A stretch of 64,000 bases of DNA from an uncultured Chloracidobacterium sp. GTDB taxonomy: Bacteria > Acidobacteriota > Blastocatellia > Pyrinomonadales > Pyrinomonadaceae. Below are positions 7,779 through 16,530 of this stretch, in pieces. Made by a program: the position numbers and the translations under genes. The stretch covers positions 1 through 64,000 of the forward strand of contig CAKZGE010000009.1 in NCBI GenBank assembly GCA_936914845.1, given 5' to 3'. A model generated the notes under the pieces. It had not been told where the DNA came from. It ran no database searches and worked only from the letters and a program-made list of their open reading frames with translations. The stretch's first letter is position 1; each line of letters opens with the position of its first letter.

Positions 7779-9245
7779 TTACTTGTTGAAAAGCAGACAG
7801 GTCGGCTCGTATTGACCGGCTGCCACGCGCTCGTAACACTGCACCGGAGCCGTCGCGTTTAAACGATGTCCGAGAAATAGCGCGAGAAACGCAGGCGCGG
7901 CGATGAAAAGGTCAATTTGTTTTGCCCCGCTTTGAACTACATTTTCCGAAATCAGACTTTTGATTTTTCCCGTCACCAGATTGGCTTGCTCCGGCGAAAC
8001 GATTGGCGCATCGCCTTTGATATGCAGCCTTGGCAAATCATTAAGCCCCTGCTTTTGAATATATTCGTCAACTTCCGGCACGACATCCCGAATGATACCG
8101 ATACTGACGATCAAACGCTCGCCTTTTTCATTCCCGAACCGTTGCAATTGGATTTGATAGTTAGCGGTTTCCGGCGCGGCGTGCGCGTTCGTCGGAAAAA
8201 CTTGTTCGCGCTGCTGCATATCAACCGAAAACCCGGCGACCGCCGAAAATATTGAGCCGATTGCCAAGCTCGCCGAAAGACGGCGATTGCCCGTCAGAAA
8301 AATCCTTCTCGTCGAGCGTCTTTCAAGAATCCAGTTTTTGGCTTCGAGCAGTTTTCCAATCATTCGCTCGTTCCAGACTTCGGGCGGCGGATAATTTCGA
8401 TTTTCGCCGGCGAAGAATTCCGCCCAATCGAAACGCAGAGCCGTTTTGTCAGCATCTGTTTCAATCTCGTTGATTGCAGTATGAATATGAATCGGAGAAA
8501 CCGGCGGCAAGAGATTCTCCGGGATGGGAGTGCGAAGACTACTTTCAAGTTCCAGACGAGTAACTGTTTGAATTCCCTTACCCTTGATAAAAGTTGAAAC
8601 TTCGCTGTAAATGTCGTCAAGGATCCGAGTCGGCAAATCACCATACTGCGGAAGATTTTCGGTCAAAGATTGCTTGAATAGTGCTTTACCGGCATCTCGC
8701 GCATGGCTCAAATCACTGAGAATCCAAACTTTGTTAAATAAAAACTCTGCATCCTCATCGCTCTTACCTAATCCTCTGACCCGTTCAAGATATTCGCTAT
8801 AAGAGCTTTCTAGTATTCGAGAATTTTCGTAAAAATCATACGGGTCACGGATCCGTCGGAGGCTGTGGACAAGCGGATGCAAATCCTGATGAAGTCCCGC
8901 AGAGGTCAATGTAAACCATTGATATTCATCGCCGACTGCACGCTCCATTTGTTTGAATCGTTCAATCTCGTGCCAGAATTCAGCAGGTCGTACAAGGTGG
9001 TTTTTCACCTCGATAAATTCTTTTTTGTAGCCGTGTCCGGGAATAAAAAATTTCGCTTCAAAGTCCGCCATATTTTCCCGAACCATTGAAGTAAAACCAT
9101 CCATTCGCAGCCATTGTGGAAGGAAAGAGAGTATTACTTCAGCCTGAAAATTTATGCCGCCCTCGGCGATGTCGCCGCCGCGCGATTGTGGTTCGAGCAG
9201 CGAAGGCGCGTTTGTTTGCGAATTGTCTTGATTATTAACCGTCAT
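7779..9245 (-). CDS. cap4: Cap4 CBASS effector: DNA endonuclease + SAVED domain
   Basis: The 488-residue protein begins with a DUF4297-type nuclease domain: GGxNFQAE near residue 30, then D61 and E79-V-K81 of a PD-(D/E)xK site (ADFEAKF...FIEVKNH). The C-terminal half is a SAVED domain, with LFIAAPAFLALFLGHRLN and a final YE (QCYERV) near the end. In studied Cap4 proteins, SAVED binds a cyclic tri- or oligonucleotide and triggers indiscriminate DNA cutting, causing abortive infection. It lies 2 nt downstream of cap3. The SAVED receptor and the conjugation genes together identify the operon. The exact ligand cannot be read from the sequence. Confidence 0.87.
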   Translation of the reverse strand: MTVNNQDNSQTNAPSLLEPQSRGGDIAEGGINFQAEVILSFLPQWLRMDGFTSMVRENMADFEAKFFIPGHGYKKEFIEVKNHLVRPAEFWHEIERFKQMERAVGDEYQWFTLTSAGLHQDLHPLVHSLRRIRDPYDFYENSRILESSYSEYLERVRGLGKSDEDAEFLFNKVWILSDLSHARDAGKALFKQSLTENLPQYGDLPTRILDDIYSEVSTFIKGKGIQTVTRLELESSLRTPIPENLLPPVSPIHIHTAINEIETDADKTALRFDWAEFFAGENRNYPPPEVWNERMIGKLLEAKNWILERRSTRRIFLTGNRRLSASLAIGSIFSAVAGFSVDMQQREQVFPTNAHAAPETANYQIQLQRFGNEKGERLIVSIGIIRDVVPEVDEYIQKQGLNDLPRLHIKGDAPIVSPEQANLVTGKIKSLISENVVQSGAKQIDLFIAAPAFLALFLGHRLNATAPVQCYERVAAGQYEPTCLLFNK

Positions 9246-9247
9246 AT

Positions 9248-9709
9248 TTATTCCAAAATTAATTCTCCTCTGAATGCCGGAGCATCAGGCTGATAAACCG
9301 TTACCGTTCCGACAAATTTCCCGTTTTCATCGAGTTTGACAACCAAAAGGACGACGAAAAATGCGCCGACCTGCGGGTCGTTGATGATTGACCACATCGT
9401 CCGGTGGTCGGTCTCGCTCGGCGTGGGAACGAACGACGGGTGCGAATGCCATTCGCCGAGGTAATTGAATTTGGTGTAATTGTATTCTGTCTGCCGGAAA
9501 AAGTTTCTGAGCGGACCGAGGAAGGCTTCGACGGCTCGCAGGAAAGTAGCAATGCTGCCGCCGCGCCGTTGAATGGTGAGCGACCGCACGCGAAAAGCGT
9601 TTTCGGCAACGTGTTCAGCCATCAAAATGCCGCCGATTTCGCGCCGCCCGGCATCGCGCAAAGCGGTTTCAAGTTGAAGGCGAATTTCACGCGGAAGGTT
9701 TAGCTGCAT
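9248..9709 (-). CDS. cap3: Cap3 JAMM/Mov34 isopeptidase of CBASS
   Basis: The 153-residue protein has a full JAMM zinc-protease signature: E24, then H88-x-H90 in GEWHSHPSF, and D101 after PTPSE (ExnHxHx10D). In type II CBASS, Cap3 removes the CD-NTase from the target to which Cap2 attached it, limiting activation. Its start lies inside the end of cap2 (a 23-nt overlap), which indicates translational coupling. Other JAMM proteins such as RadC or Mec+ are unlikely because it sits directly after an E2-E1 gene. Confidence 0.9.
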   Translation of the reverse strand: MQLNLPREIRLQLETALRDAGRREIGGILMAEHVAENAFRVRSLTIQRRGGSIATFLRAVEAFLGPLRNFFRQTEYNYTKFNYLGEWHSHPSFVPTPSETDHRTMWSIINDPQVGAFFVVLLVVKLDENGKFVGTVTVYQPDAPAFRGELILE

Positions 9710-11510
9710 CGAGTTTTTTTATTAAGGAAACTATAAATTCGGCGTTATCGCTGTCGGACGCGGTATCGGTTTCTTCCGCTGTTTCCGCTTCGCTTCGCAA
9801 AAGGTGCACCGTCGCAATCGGAATCGTGGCGAACGGTGCTTCCAAAACCCACGCTTCAGCAAGTCCGATTAAATACATCGAATAAGGATACGATGATTGT
9901 TCAGCCGTCAAAACAGTGTCGGCTGCCAGCCGCGCTGCGTGATGCGCGATGATTGCCACGTCCGCATCCGAAGCCTGATAAATTATGCCTTCCTCATTTT
10001 CAGTTCCGTAGTTGTTGGCTGCTCCGGGGCGCATATTTTCCGGCGCGGGATTTTGTTCGCAATATCCAAGGTAAGCCGCTCGCATCATTTGCGGCGCGGG
10101 ATCGAGTTCAGGGCGACTTCTGGCAATCATCCCGCCGAAGCCGCCGCCGTACACTTCTAGCCAAACCAGCGGCTTTTTGTAAACCGTCGCCATCGCCGTC
10201 AATAAATTGAACACTTTTGGCTCCGCCGTCGCGTCAATGATCACATCGCACTTTCCTAAACGGTCGAGGACGATGGCGACGACGGCTGATGACTCTTGTC
10301 CGGTTATATCGGTTCGGGATACTTCGATGTCGAAATCAACGCCCAAACGCTGTAACGCTTCCTGTGTGCCGTCAACTTTGTGGTCGCCGAGATTGCTCCA
10401 GTCGAGCGCGTTTCGTTCGGCGTTTTCCGGCAGAAAAACGTCGTAATCAACGAGATAAAAACTTCTCGCTCCGCTTCGGGCGAGCGAAACGGCGATTTTG
10501 CTGCCCGCCGAACCGAGTCCGACGATTCCGATTTTTTTACCGGCTAATCCCTCAAGATTGGCGGGAGTTCTTTTGGTTTCCCGGCTCGAATTCGACTGAA
10601 TCCGCGCAGTCGTTACGGTGTTGCCGTCGTCGAGTTGGTAAAGAAAATGCGGGTTGCCGTCGCGGTCGAGAACTAAAATGCCGAACGGCGCGGTTTCTCC
10701 GCCGTCGAATTTGAGCGCGTCTCCGTCAAGCGAAATGCGGCTCTCGAAACCCGCCGATTTGAGGATATTTTCCAAGTCGCCGGTGGTTTTGACGGCTTCT
10801 AGCTTTGCGGAATGACAATCGGTTTTGAAGAACGCGCCTGTCTTTATGTCTTTATCGTCTTTGCCGCGCAAAAAAGTCGGAATCGTCGGATCGCTCCAAA
10901 CGCTTTCTCCGTTATGTATTTCGTGAACGACCGCTAAAAAGGATTTGCTGCGTGAGCGAGTCGAGAAGCGAATTGTTCCGCACGCATTGTCAGAAGGTTC
11001 GGTCAGATGTTCGAGCGTCCGGTCGGCAATATAAAATCTGGCGTATTCCTGCCGCAGCATCTGTCCTGGATTCAGCGCGTGCCGCGACGGAACGATGCGA
11101 GAAATCGCCGCTTCGTCAGGCGCGGTCGTTTGTTCGCCCAGCGGATTTTCAATATCGAGCAGCTTATACGCGCTTTCGAGAACCTGCGCGCCAGTTACTT
11201 CCGGCTGCCAGTTATCCGATCCCCATTCGAGGCAGAGCGGTCCGTCTGCTCCGCCGTATTGATGTTCCGATAAGCGTTGCGTTGCGTTGAGCGGAAAAAC
11301 AACCGGCGGAACTTGCGGAAACAAAGTCGGGTAAACAAGCCGCAGCTCGTAATCGTGATTGTGCGCTCTGACGATTATAGTAGCGCACAGCTTATTGCTG
11401 CATAACGACCATTCCACGCCGACCAGCCATTCCGCGCTCTGCTGAAGCGCGGAAATCGCCTCGCGCTCTCTTGTCAGCAATTTCTGATCGTTCAGAAACC
11501 ATAAATCCAT
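9687..11510 (-). CDS. cap2: Cap2 E2-E1 ubiquitin-transfer-like protein of CBASS
   Basis: The 607-residue protein fuses an N-terminal E2-like domain, with likely catalytic C93 in GPLCLEWGSDNW, to a C-terminal ThiF/E1 adenylation domain with the nucleotide loop GLGSAG (331-336) and acidic VDYDVF downstream. A further cysteine at about 484 (LGYCEQ) is a candidate E1 nucleophile. In type II CBASS, Cap2 links the C-terminal glycine of the CD-NTase to cellular targets and so primes it. Its ATG directly abuts the CD-NTase stop, so the two are coupled. Length and domain order fit the family well. Confidence 0.9.
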   Translation of the reverse strand: MDLWFLNDQKLLTREREAISALQQSAEWLVGVEWSLCSNKLCATIIVRAHNHDYELRLVYPTLFPQVPPVVFPLNATQRLSEHQYGGADGPLCLEWGSDNWQPEVTGAQVLESAYKLLDIENPLGEQTTAPDEAAISRIVPSRHALNPGQMLRQEYARFYIADRTLEHLTEPSDNACGTIRFSTRSRSKSFLAVVHEIHNGESVWSDPTIPTFLRGKDDKDIKTGAFFKTDCHSAKLEAVKTTGDLENILKSAGFESRISLDGDALKFDGGETAPFGILVLDRDGNPHFLYQLDDGNTVTTARIQSNSSRETKRTPANLEGLAGKKIGIVGLGSAGSKIAVSLARSGARSFYLVDYDVFLPENAERNALDWSNLGDHKVDGTQEALQRLGVDFDIEVSRTDITGQESSAVVAIVLDRLGKCDVIIDATAEPKVFNLLTAMATVYKKPLVWLEVYGGGFGGMIARSRPELDPAPQMMRAAYLGYCEQNPAPENMRPGAANNYGTENEEGIIYQASDADVAIIAHHAARLAADTVLTAEQSSYPYSMYLIGLAEAWVLEAPFATIPIATVHLLRSEAETAEETDTASDSDNAEFIVSLIKKLDAAKPSA

Positions 11511-12560
11511 TTAACCGAAACCTCCGGGTTTTTTCGGCTCAATCGGATTAGGCGGGAATCTCAATGAACTGCCGCCGGAAACGGCTGCCGGTTTCAACAA
11601 ACTTCCGCCGCCGCTCGTTCCTTTGAGCGATTTGGAAATTTCCGCCGTGCCTCCGAAAATCGTCTGCCAGAGTTCGGCGACGCGGCTTTCGGATGTCGAA
11701 TTTGCGGCTTCACGCGCCACAGCCAGCGATTCTTCGAGCGTGTCGAGGAAAAAAGCGAACTCGTCCGTCGTCATCGAAATCTTAATGGATTTTCCGGGCA
11801 AACCGGGATCGTCCAAACTTGGAATTCTGTCATCGCTGCGAAATTTTTTGAAGCTGACGAAGGCATTTTCAAACGTCGAAACAATCAGCTCCGGGTAAGA
11901 ATCTTTCGACAAATCAGCGTATTTTCCCGTCATCGTCTCAATCCAAAAACCTTTCGGCTTGCGTTTGAATGATTCGACCCACGGCTGTTTCAATTCAAAC
12001 TGATGCTTCCACCACCATTTCATCATTTTGGCGAGCGGAACGAAACGCCCCTGATTCGAGGCGGCGTTCAGCCGAGTCGTGTGCGCCATATGACCGCGCG
12101 GGTGGCTCGGAGTCCATTCGCGTTTCTCGCGGTCGGGAACCCATAACGCGCCGTCCGAACCGTTTTGATAAATCGCCGGAATTACGTCGAGCGTCAATTT
12201 CGAGTCGGGAATATCAGGCAGCGGCTCGTCAACGCGAATCGAGCGGCGTTGATCGCCGAGGCTTGCGTTGTCGTATAAACCCTCCAACGATTCGCGCAAT
12301 TTATTGAGAAGCGTCAGCGGGCTGGAGTAATTCGAGTAATTACAGACAATCACCAAATCAACGTCTTTGATGTTCCCGACAGCAGTGCTGCGAGCGTAAG
12401 AACCGTAGAGAAACGAATTGGCGTAATAGTCGGCAAACGAGGCATCGGTGCGGAGATGTTCTCGCACGGGGTCGTCGGCTTTTTGGGCGTGTTTCTTATA
12501 TTTCTCGTCCGGCTCGATAGCCGATTTTAATTCGTCAAAATACCAATTCAATTTCATCAT
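11511..12560 (-). CDS. CBASS CD-NTase (cyclic oligonucleotide synthase)
   Basis: The 349-residue nucleotidyltransferase has the GS motif at 53-54 (GSYARST), catalytic D66 and D68 in KDVDLVIV, and the third acidic residue D125 in LTLDVIPA. It would make a cyclic di- or trinucleotide on phage infection. The C-terminus is a flexible Gly/Ser/Pro tail ending GGFG, as expected for a substrate of Cap2, which joins the CD-NTase through its terminal glycine. It is the first gene of the operon. Pairing with Cap4 suggests a clade D type enzyme and a trinucleotide product, but that is inference. Confidence 0.88.
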   Translation of the reverse strand: MMKLNWYFDELKSAIEPDEKYKKHAQKADDPVREHLRTDASFADYYANSFLYGSYARSTAVGNIKDVDLVIVCNYSNYSSPLTLLNKLRESLEGLYDNASLGDQRRSIRVDEPLPDIPDSKLTLDVIPAIYQNGSDGALWVPDREKREWTPSHPRGHMAHTTRLNAASNQGRFVPLAKMMKWWWKHQFELKQPWVESFKRKPKGFWIETMTGKYADLSKDSYPELIVSTFENAFVSFKKFRSDDRIPSLDDPGLPGKSIKISMTTDEFAFFLDTLEESLAVAREAANSTSESRVAELWQTIFGGTAEISKSLKGTSGGGSLLKPAAVSGGSSLRFPPNPIEPKKPGGFG

Positions 12561-12741
12561 CTTATAAATTCCTCAACGAATCGAAAGTCAATTTCCGCAT
12601 CAAGATAGATACGCTAATATTATAACACGGTTGTGCTAATTATGCCGATTTGTTTTATCTGTGAAATATAAAGAATTAAGATTTTTAAAATAAACGAGTA
12701 GCGTTTAGAATTTTACTAACTTAATAAACATTGAGGTCATT
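12561..12741. promoter_or_regulatory. divergent promoter region of CBASS and the HEPN/Mrr-like pair
   Basis: This AT-rich 181-bp gap separates two oppositely transcribed units. On the minus strand a TATAAT at 12619-12624 could be the -10 of the CBASS promoter; no good -35 is seen at the right distance. On the plus strand GAGG lies 6-7 nt before the ATG at 12742. No clear operator dyad was found. Confidence 0.4.
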
Positions 12742-13278
12742 ATGACAGAACAGGCAGTCGCTTTGGGATTTAAAAAACTGACGAAAGATAATTGGAAATC
12801 GCCCGATCCGTTTAATGATTATTTTATAAAGATAAATCTCTATACGGGCGAAAAGTTCCAGATTACCGACGATGAGCGAGCGGAAGAATTCTTAAAAATC
12901 GAATTGATTTCGTCGGTTCCAATCGCAGCTCGACGACAATTTGAGGCGGCGCGCGGGGCGATGCTTTACGGCTGTTTCTTTTATCCGTTGTTTGCTTTGG
13001 GCGCAGACCAGCTTTTGCGCGTCGCCGAATCTGCCGTTACTCATAAATGTTTGATACACGCTCTGGCGAAGAAAAACGCGAGGTATGAAATTAAGTTACA
13101 AAAACTAAAAGATTCCGGTTATCTGACGGCGACGGAACACGAAGGATGGGAGTATTTAAGAAAAATGAGAAACGAATTTTCGCACTCTAAAATTCAAACC
13201 GTGTTCCCGGCTTTTGAAGCGATTTCCATATTGAGAAACGTCGCGGAAAAAATCAACCGATTATTTCAAACTCCCTAA
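12742..13278 (+). CDS. HEPN-motif protein, first gene of a two-gene unit
   Basis: The 178-residue, mostly helical protein has the segment LRKMRNEFSHSK, which gives R143-x4-H148, the Rx4-6H motif of HEPN domains. In HEPN ribonucleases of toxin-antitoxin and defence systems this is the catalytic site. DUF4145-like proteins have a similar MRNxxxH element without proven activity. The rest matched no family. It is transcribed away from the CBASS operon and is followed after 3 nt by the nuclease-like gene at 13282, so the two are almost certainly cotranscribed. The HEPN assignment rests on a single motif. Confidence 0.6.
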   Translation: MTEQAVALGFKKLTKDNWKSPDPFNDYFIKINLYTGEKFQITDDERAEEFLKIELISSVPIAARRQFEAARGAMLYGCFFYPLFALGADQLLRVAESAVTHKCLIHALAKKNARYEIKLQKLKDSGYLTATEHEGWEYLRKMRNEFSHSKIQTVFPAFEAISILRNVAEKINRLFQTP

Positions 13279-13281
13279 CAG

Positions 13282-14025
13282 ATGAAAAACTACCTCGTTT
13301 TCGACTGCGTAAATTCGGACACGCTTCTCATCAATGCCGGACAAACGATCCGCGCCGGCGAATCATTTCGGTTGTTTACGCCCGAAGACAGCGGCATCGA
13401 AGACAAAGTAACAAATGAAAGCGAAGAACAAATTCTTCAATGGCTGATGTCATCGAGCGGCGGCAATCTATTACTGGACAAGTTAGGGCTTTCCCGCAAC
13501 GCTCTCCGGGCATTTTCGGTGAGAAAGCCCGTCGTCGAGAATCCGCATCATTCCGACGTTGACTTAATCTTATGTGAGTCAGAACTACCGCAGTTTTCGG
13601 TTGGAATTCAGTGCAAGCGCGTAAAAATCGAATCGCTCAATGAAAAACAGGACGACGTGAATAAACTGCCGGATGTCAAAAAGGCGGTCGTTCAAGTGAA
13701 CAAACAGCGCGAGATTTTTGGATTTCATCGGAACTATTTGTTAATTATCAGCCAGATATTCGGTCGAAATTTCACGAGTGAAAACACGATTTTTCGTAAA
13801 GCCAGACCGGAAACCCGAAACAGGATTTACGAGTTTCCGCAAAGAGAAAGTTTGCACGAAGACGTTGGAATTATCTTTGTCGAAATCGGTCAGCCGACCG
13901 GGAAAAGTTTTAGAACGCAAGTTAATATCTGTCTGCGCGTTGACAAAGAAGCGGCGAGGCTCGACCAGTCGCCGAGCCTCACCAACCGAATCAAAGAATT
14001 GTTTCAGATTAGCCAAGACTATTGA
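13282..14025 (+). CDS. Mrr-like PD-(D/E)xK nuclease candidate
   Basis: The 247-residue protein has HHSDVDLIL (D92, D94), a strand, then GIQCKRVK (Q110-C-K112). This is the D...QxK variant of the PD-(D/E)xK fold seen in Mrr-like restriction enzymes, where QCKR is typical. The N-terminal 60 residues and the C-terminal half were not recognised. It is the second gene of the HEPN pair. Its 3' end overlaps the histidine kinase gene by 7 bp in convergent orientation. Possible roles are nuclease effector or toxin with the HEPN protein as partner, or a restriction factor. Confidence 0.6.
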   Translation: MKNYLVFDCVNSDTLLINAGQTIRAGESFRLFTPEDSGIEDKVTNESEEQILQWLMSSSGGNLLLDKLGLSRNALRAFSVRKPVVENPHHSDVDLILCESELPQFSVGIQCKRVKIESLNEKQDDVNKLPDVKKAVVQVNKQREIFGFHRNYLLIISQIFGRNFTSENTIFRKARPETRNRIYEFPQRESLHEDVGIIFVEIGQPTGKSFRTQVNICLRVDKEAARLDQSPSLTNRIKELFQISQDY

Positions 14026-15089
14026 ATTTTATTCAGCACTATTTTGAACGACGCTCCGCGCTGAGTATTTTCCGCGAGAAGTTTGCCGTCGTGCTGCGCG
14101 ACGATTTTATGCGCGACCGAAAGCCCAAGCCCTGAGCCTTTATCTTTGGTCGTAAAAAACGGGTCGAAAATGCGTCCGACGACACTTGGCGGAATACCGC
14201 CGCCGGTGTCTTCGACTTCGATAGTAACCGTTTTATCGTCCTGAAATGTCCTAAAGAATAGCTCGCCGCCGTCCGGCATCATTTGGATTGCGTTGATCGT
14301 CAAATTTAATAAAACCTGTTTGATTTGCTCGCTGTCCATCGCCACCAGCGGCAAATCCTCCGTCAAATCTTCTTCGATAGAGACGTTTTGCGCCGCTGCT
14401 TGCTGCCCGTGAAATTTGCCGACCGACTGCACCAGCTCATTGACGTTGACATTGGTTTTAGCAAGTTTCGGCGGTCGCGCAAAATGAAAAAATTCCTGAA
14501 CTAATTTATCAATTCGTTCGACCTCGGTTTTGGCGATATGGGCGAATTCGCGGCGCGGGCTGTCGGGTGCTAATTCGTCTTCGAGAATCTCGACCGCGCC
14601 TTTGATTGCGCCCAATGGATTGCGGACTTCGTGAACCACGCCCGATGCAATTTCGGCGAGCGACGAAAGCCGTTCGGCTTGCAGAAGTTGACCGACGGTT
14701 TCCCGCAGCTCGGCGTAAGCGGTTTGCAGTTCATTGTTGATGCGTTCGGCGCGTTCGCTCTCGCGGCGTTTTTGGTCGCCGAGCCAACCCGTTACCGAGC
14801 CGATGACAAAGAACATAGCGATTTCGGCGTATTGGTTAAGAGCGTAATCGTAATTCTGATGCTGCCAGTGCAGAGCGATGTGCGGAACGTAAGATAAACT
14901 CGCCGCGAGTGCCGCGCCGAGTCCGCCGCGCCAACCATACCAGAGCGAAGCTAAGATAATCGGAATGTAGTAAAGCCGCTGGTAAATTTGGTGCAGAACG
15001 AGACGGTCAACGGGCGTGAGGAAATGAAGCGCGGCGACGAGCAGCACCATTACACAGATGGATAATACGGGAAGAGAACGCTTCATCAA
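14019..15089 (-). CDS. membrane sensor histidine kinase (NtrB/AtoS-like)
   Basis: The N-terminus (about 5-105) has three to four membrane segments. A coiled coil of about 35 residues leads to a HisKA domain with the phosphorylated H153 (SGVVHEVRNPLGA). The HATPase domain has N-box NLTINAIQMMPDGG, G1 DTGGGIPP, F-box FDPFFTTK and G2 GSGLGLSVAHKI. It should phosphorylate the sigma-54 regulator encoded 64 nt upstream in the same operon. The signal is unknown; the membrane part has little periplasmic sequence. Length and domain order are ordinary. Confidence 0.88.
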   Translation of the reverse strand: MMKRSLPVLSICVMVLLVAALHFLTPVDRLVLHQIYQRLYYIPIILASLWYGWRGGLGAALAASLSYVPHIALHWQHQNYDYALNQYAEIAMFFVIGSVTGWLGDQKRRESERAERINNELQTAYAELRETVGQLLQAERLSSLAEIASGVVHEVRNPLGAIKGAVEILEDELAPDSPRREFAHIAKTEVERIDKLVQEFFHFARPPKLAKTNVNVNELVQSVGKFHGQQAAAQNVSIEEDLTEDLPLVAMDSEQIKQVLLNLTINAIQMMPDGGELFFRTFQDDKTVTIEVEDTGGGIPPSVVGRIFDPFFTTKDKGSGLGLSVAHKIVAQHDGKLLAENTQRGASFKIVLNKIQ

Positions 15090-15153
15090 ACAGTAGCTAT
15101 AAACCGGCTAAACTTCGGTCGTCGTTAACGGATTCGGTTAATTCACGGATTGC

Positions 15154-16530
15154 TTATTGCGCGTCTAAATTGTTTTTCTCCAACCGATAAATCAACGCGC
15201 TGCGCGTGATGCCCAAGTAACGCGCCGTCTGCGATTGGTTGCCGTTGTGCATCTCCAGCGCATAACGAATAATTTCGCGCTCTACTTCTTCGAGCGAAAT
15301 GTTTTCAGCGGGCAATTCAAATTTGACGTTGCCGAAAACTTGCAATGGTTTGTTGATGTAATCCGGCACATCTTCGAGCGTTAAAGAATTTTCATCAGAC
15401 AGCACGATCATCCGCTCGATTAAATTTTCCAGCTCGCGCACGTTTCCCGGAAACAAGTAATTCGACAAAGCGTTAACGACTTCGCGCGTCATTTTCAAAT
15501 TCTTAAAGCCGTGTTTTTCTTTAGCGCGTTTGAAGAAATAATTGACGAGCAGCGGAATATCTTCGCGGCGCGTCCTGAGCGGCGGCAAATTGACCGGGAC
15601 GACCGCCAAGCGAAAATATAAATCTTCCCTAAACGCGCCCTCTTCGACCATTTTCTCTAAATTCTGATTCGTCGCGGCGACGATACGAACGTCAATTTTG
15701 CGCGGCACGCTTTCGCCGACGCGAACAATTTCCTGTTCCTGAAGGACGCGCAACAGTTTCGGCTGCAAGGCGAGCGGCATCTGGCTGATTTCGTCGAGGA
15801 AAAGCGTGCCTTCGTTCGCCGTTTCAAATTTGCCTTTCGTGTCGGCGGTCGCGCCGGTGAATGAACCGCGTTTGTAGCCGAAAAGCTCGGCTTCGATTAA
15901 TGTTTCTGGAATCGCCGCGCAGTTAATCGGGATAAAAGGTTTGTCTTTACGCTTGCCCGAAAAATGAATTCCCTTGGCGATGAGTTCTTTGCCCGTGCCG
16001 CTTTCGCCCGTCAGCAAAACGGTTGCGTCCGAGCGCGAAACGCGCCCGACCGTATTCAAAACCGAACGCATCGTCGGCGCATCGCCGATGACGTTTTCGA
16101 GTCGAAATTCTTTGTCAACCAGCTCGCGCAAGCGGAGGTTTTCGTTTTTCGTTTCGCTGAATTTTACGGCGCGTTCGAGCGTCAACAGGATTTCGTCGCG
16201 GTTAAAAGGTTTGTTGATGTAATCGAACGCGCCCGCCTTCATCGCGGCGACCGCCGTTTCGACTTCGCCGAAAGCGGTGATGACGATGACCGGAATTTCC
16301 GCGCCTTGGGCTTTGATTTTTTCCAAAAATTCCAAGCCCGAAAGTTTCGGCATTCGCAAATCTGTGACGACGCAATCGAAATCGTTTTGGGTAAAAATCT
16401 CCAGTGCCTGCGCGCCGTCCTGCGCGGTGAGAACTTTGTAACCGGCTTCGGTCAGTTGAAACTCCAGCACGCGCCGCAAGTTTTCGTCGTCGTCGGCAAG
16501 CAGAATTGTTTGGCTCCGGTTTGTTTTCAC
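15154..16530 (-). CDS. sigma-54-dependent response regulator (NtrC/ZraR type)
   Basis: The receiver domain has the acidic pocket ADDDEN and phospho-acceptor D57 (VVTDLRMPK). The AAA+ domain has Walker A GESGTGKE, the sigma-54 contact loop GSFTGA (Ser instead of the usual Ala) and Walker B TLFLDEI. The C-terminus is a Fis-type HTH (NQSQTARYLGITRSALIYRL). It activates sigma-54 promoters when phosphorylated by the kinase. The GTG at 16530 is preferred: GTGA overlaps the stop of the preceding gene, whereas a longer reading extends inside that gene. Target genes are not evident; no GG-N10-GC promoter was found. Confidence 0.9.
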   Translation of the reverse strand: MKTNRSQTILLADDDENLRRVLEFQLTEAGYKVLTAQDGAQALEIFTQNDFDCVVTDLRMPKLSGLEFLEKIKAQGAEIPVIVITAFGEVETAVAAMKAGAFDYINKPFNRDEILLTLERAVKFSETKNENLRLRELVDKEFRLENVIGDAPTMRSVLNTVGRVSRSDATVLLTGESGTGKELIAKGIHFSGKRKDKPFIPINCAAIPETLIEAELFGYKRGSFTGATADTKGKFETANEGTLFLDEISQMPLALQPKLLRVLQEQEIVRVGESVPRKIDVRIVAATNQNLEKMVEEGAFREDLYFRLAVVPVNLPPLRTRREDIPLLVNYFFKRAKEKHGFKNLKMTREVVNALSNYLFPGNVRELENLIERMIVLSDENSLTLEDVPDYINKPLQVFGNVKFELPAENISLEEVEREIIRYALEMHNGNQSQTARYLGITRSALIYRLEKNNLDAQ

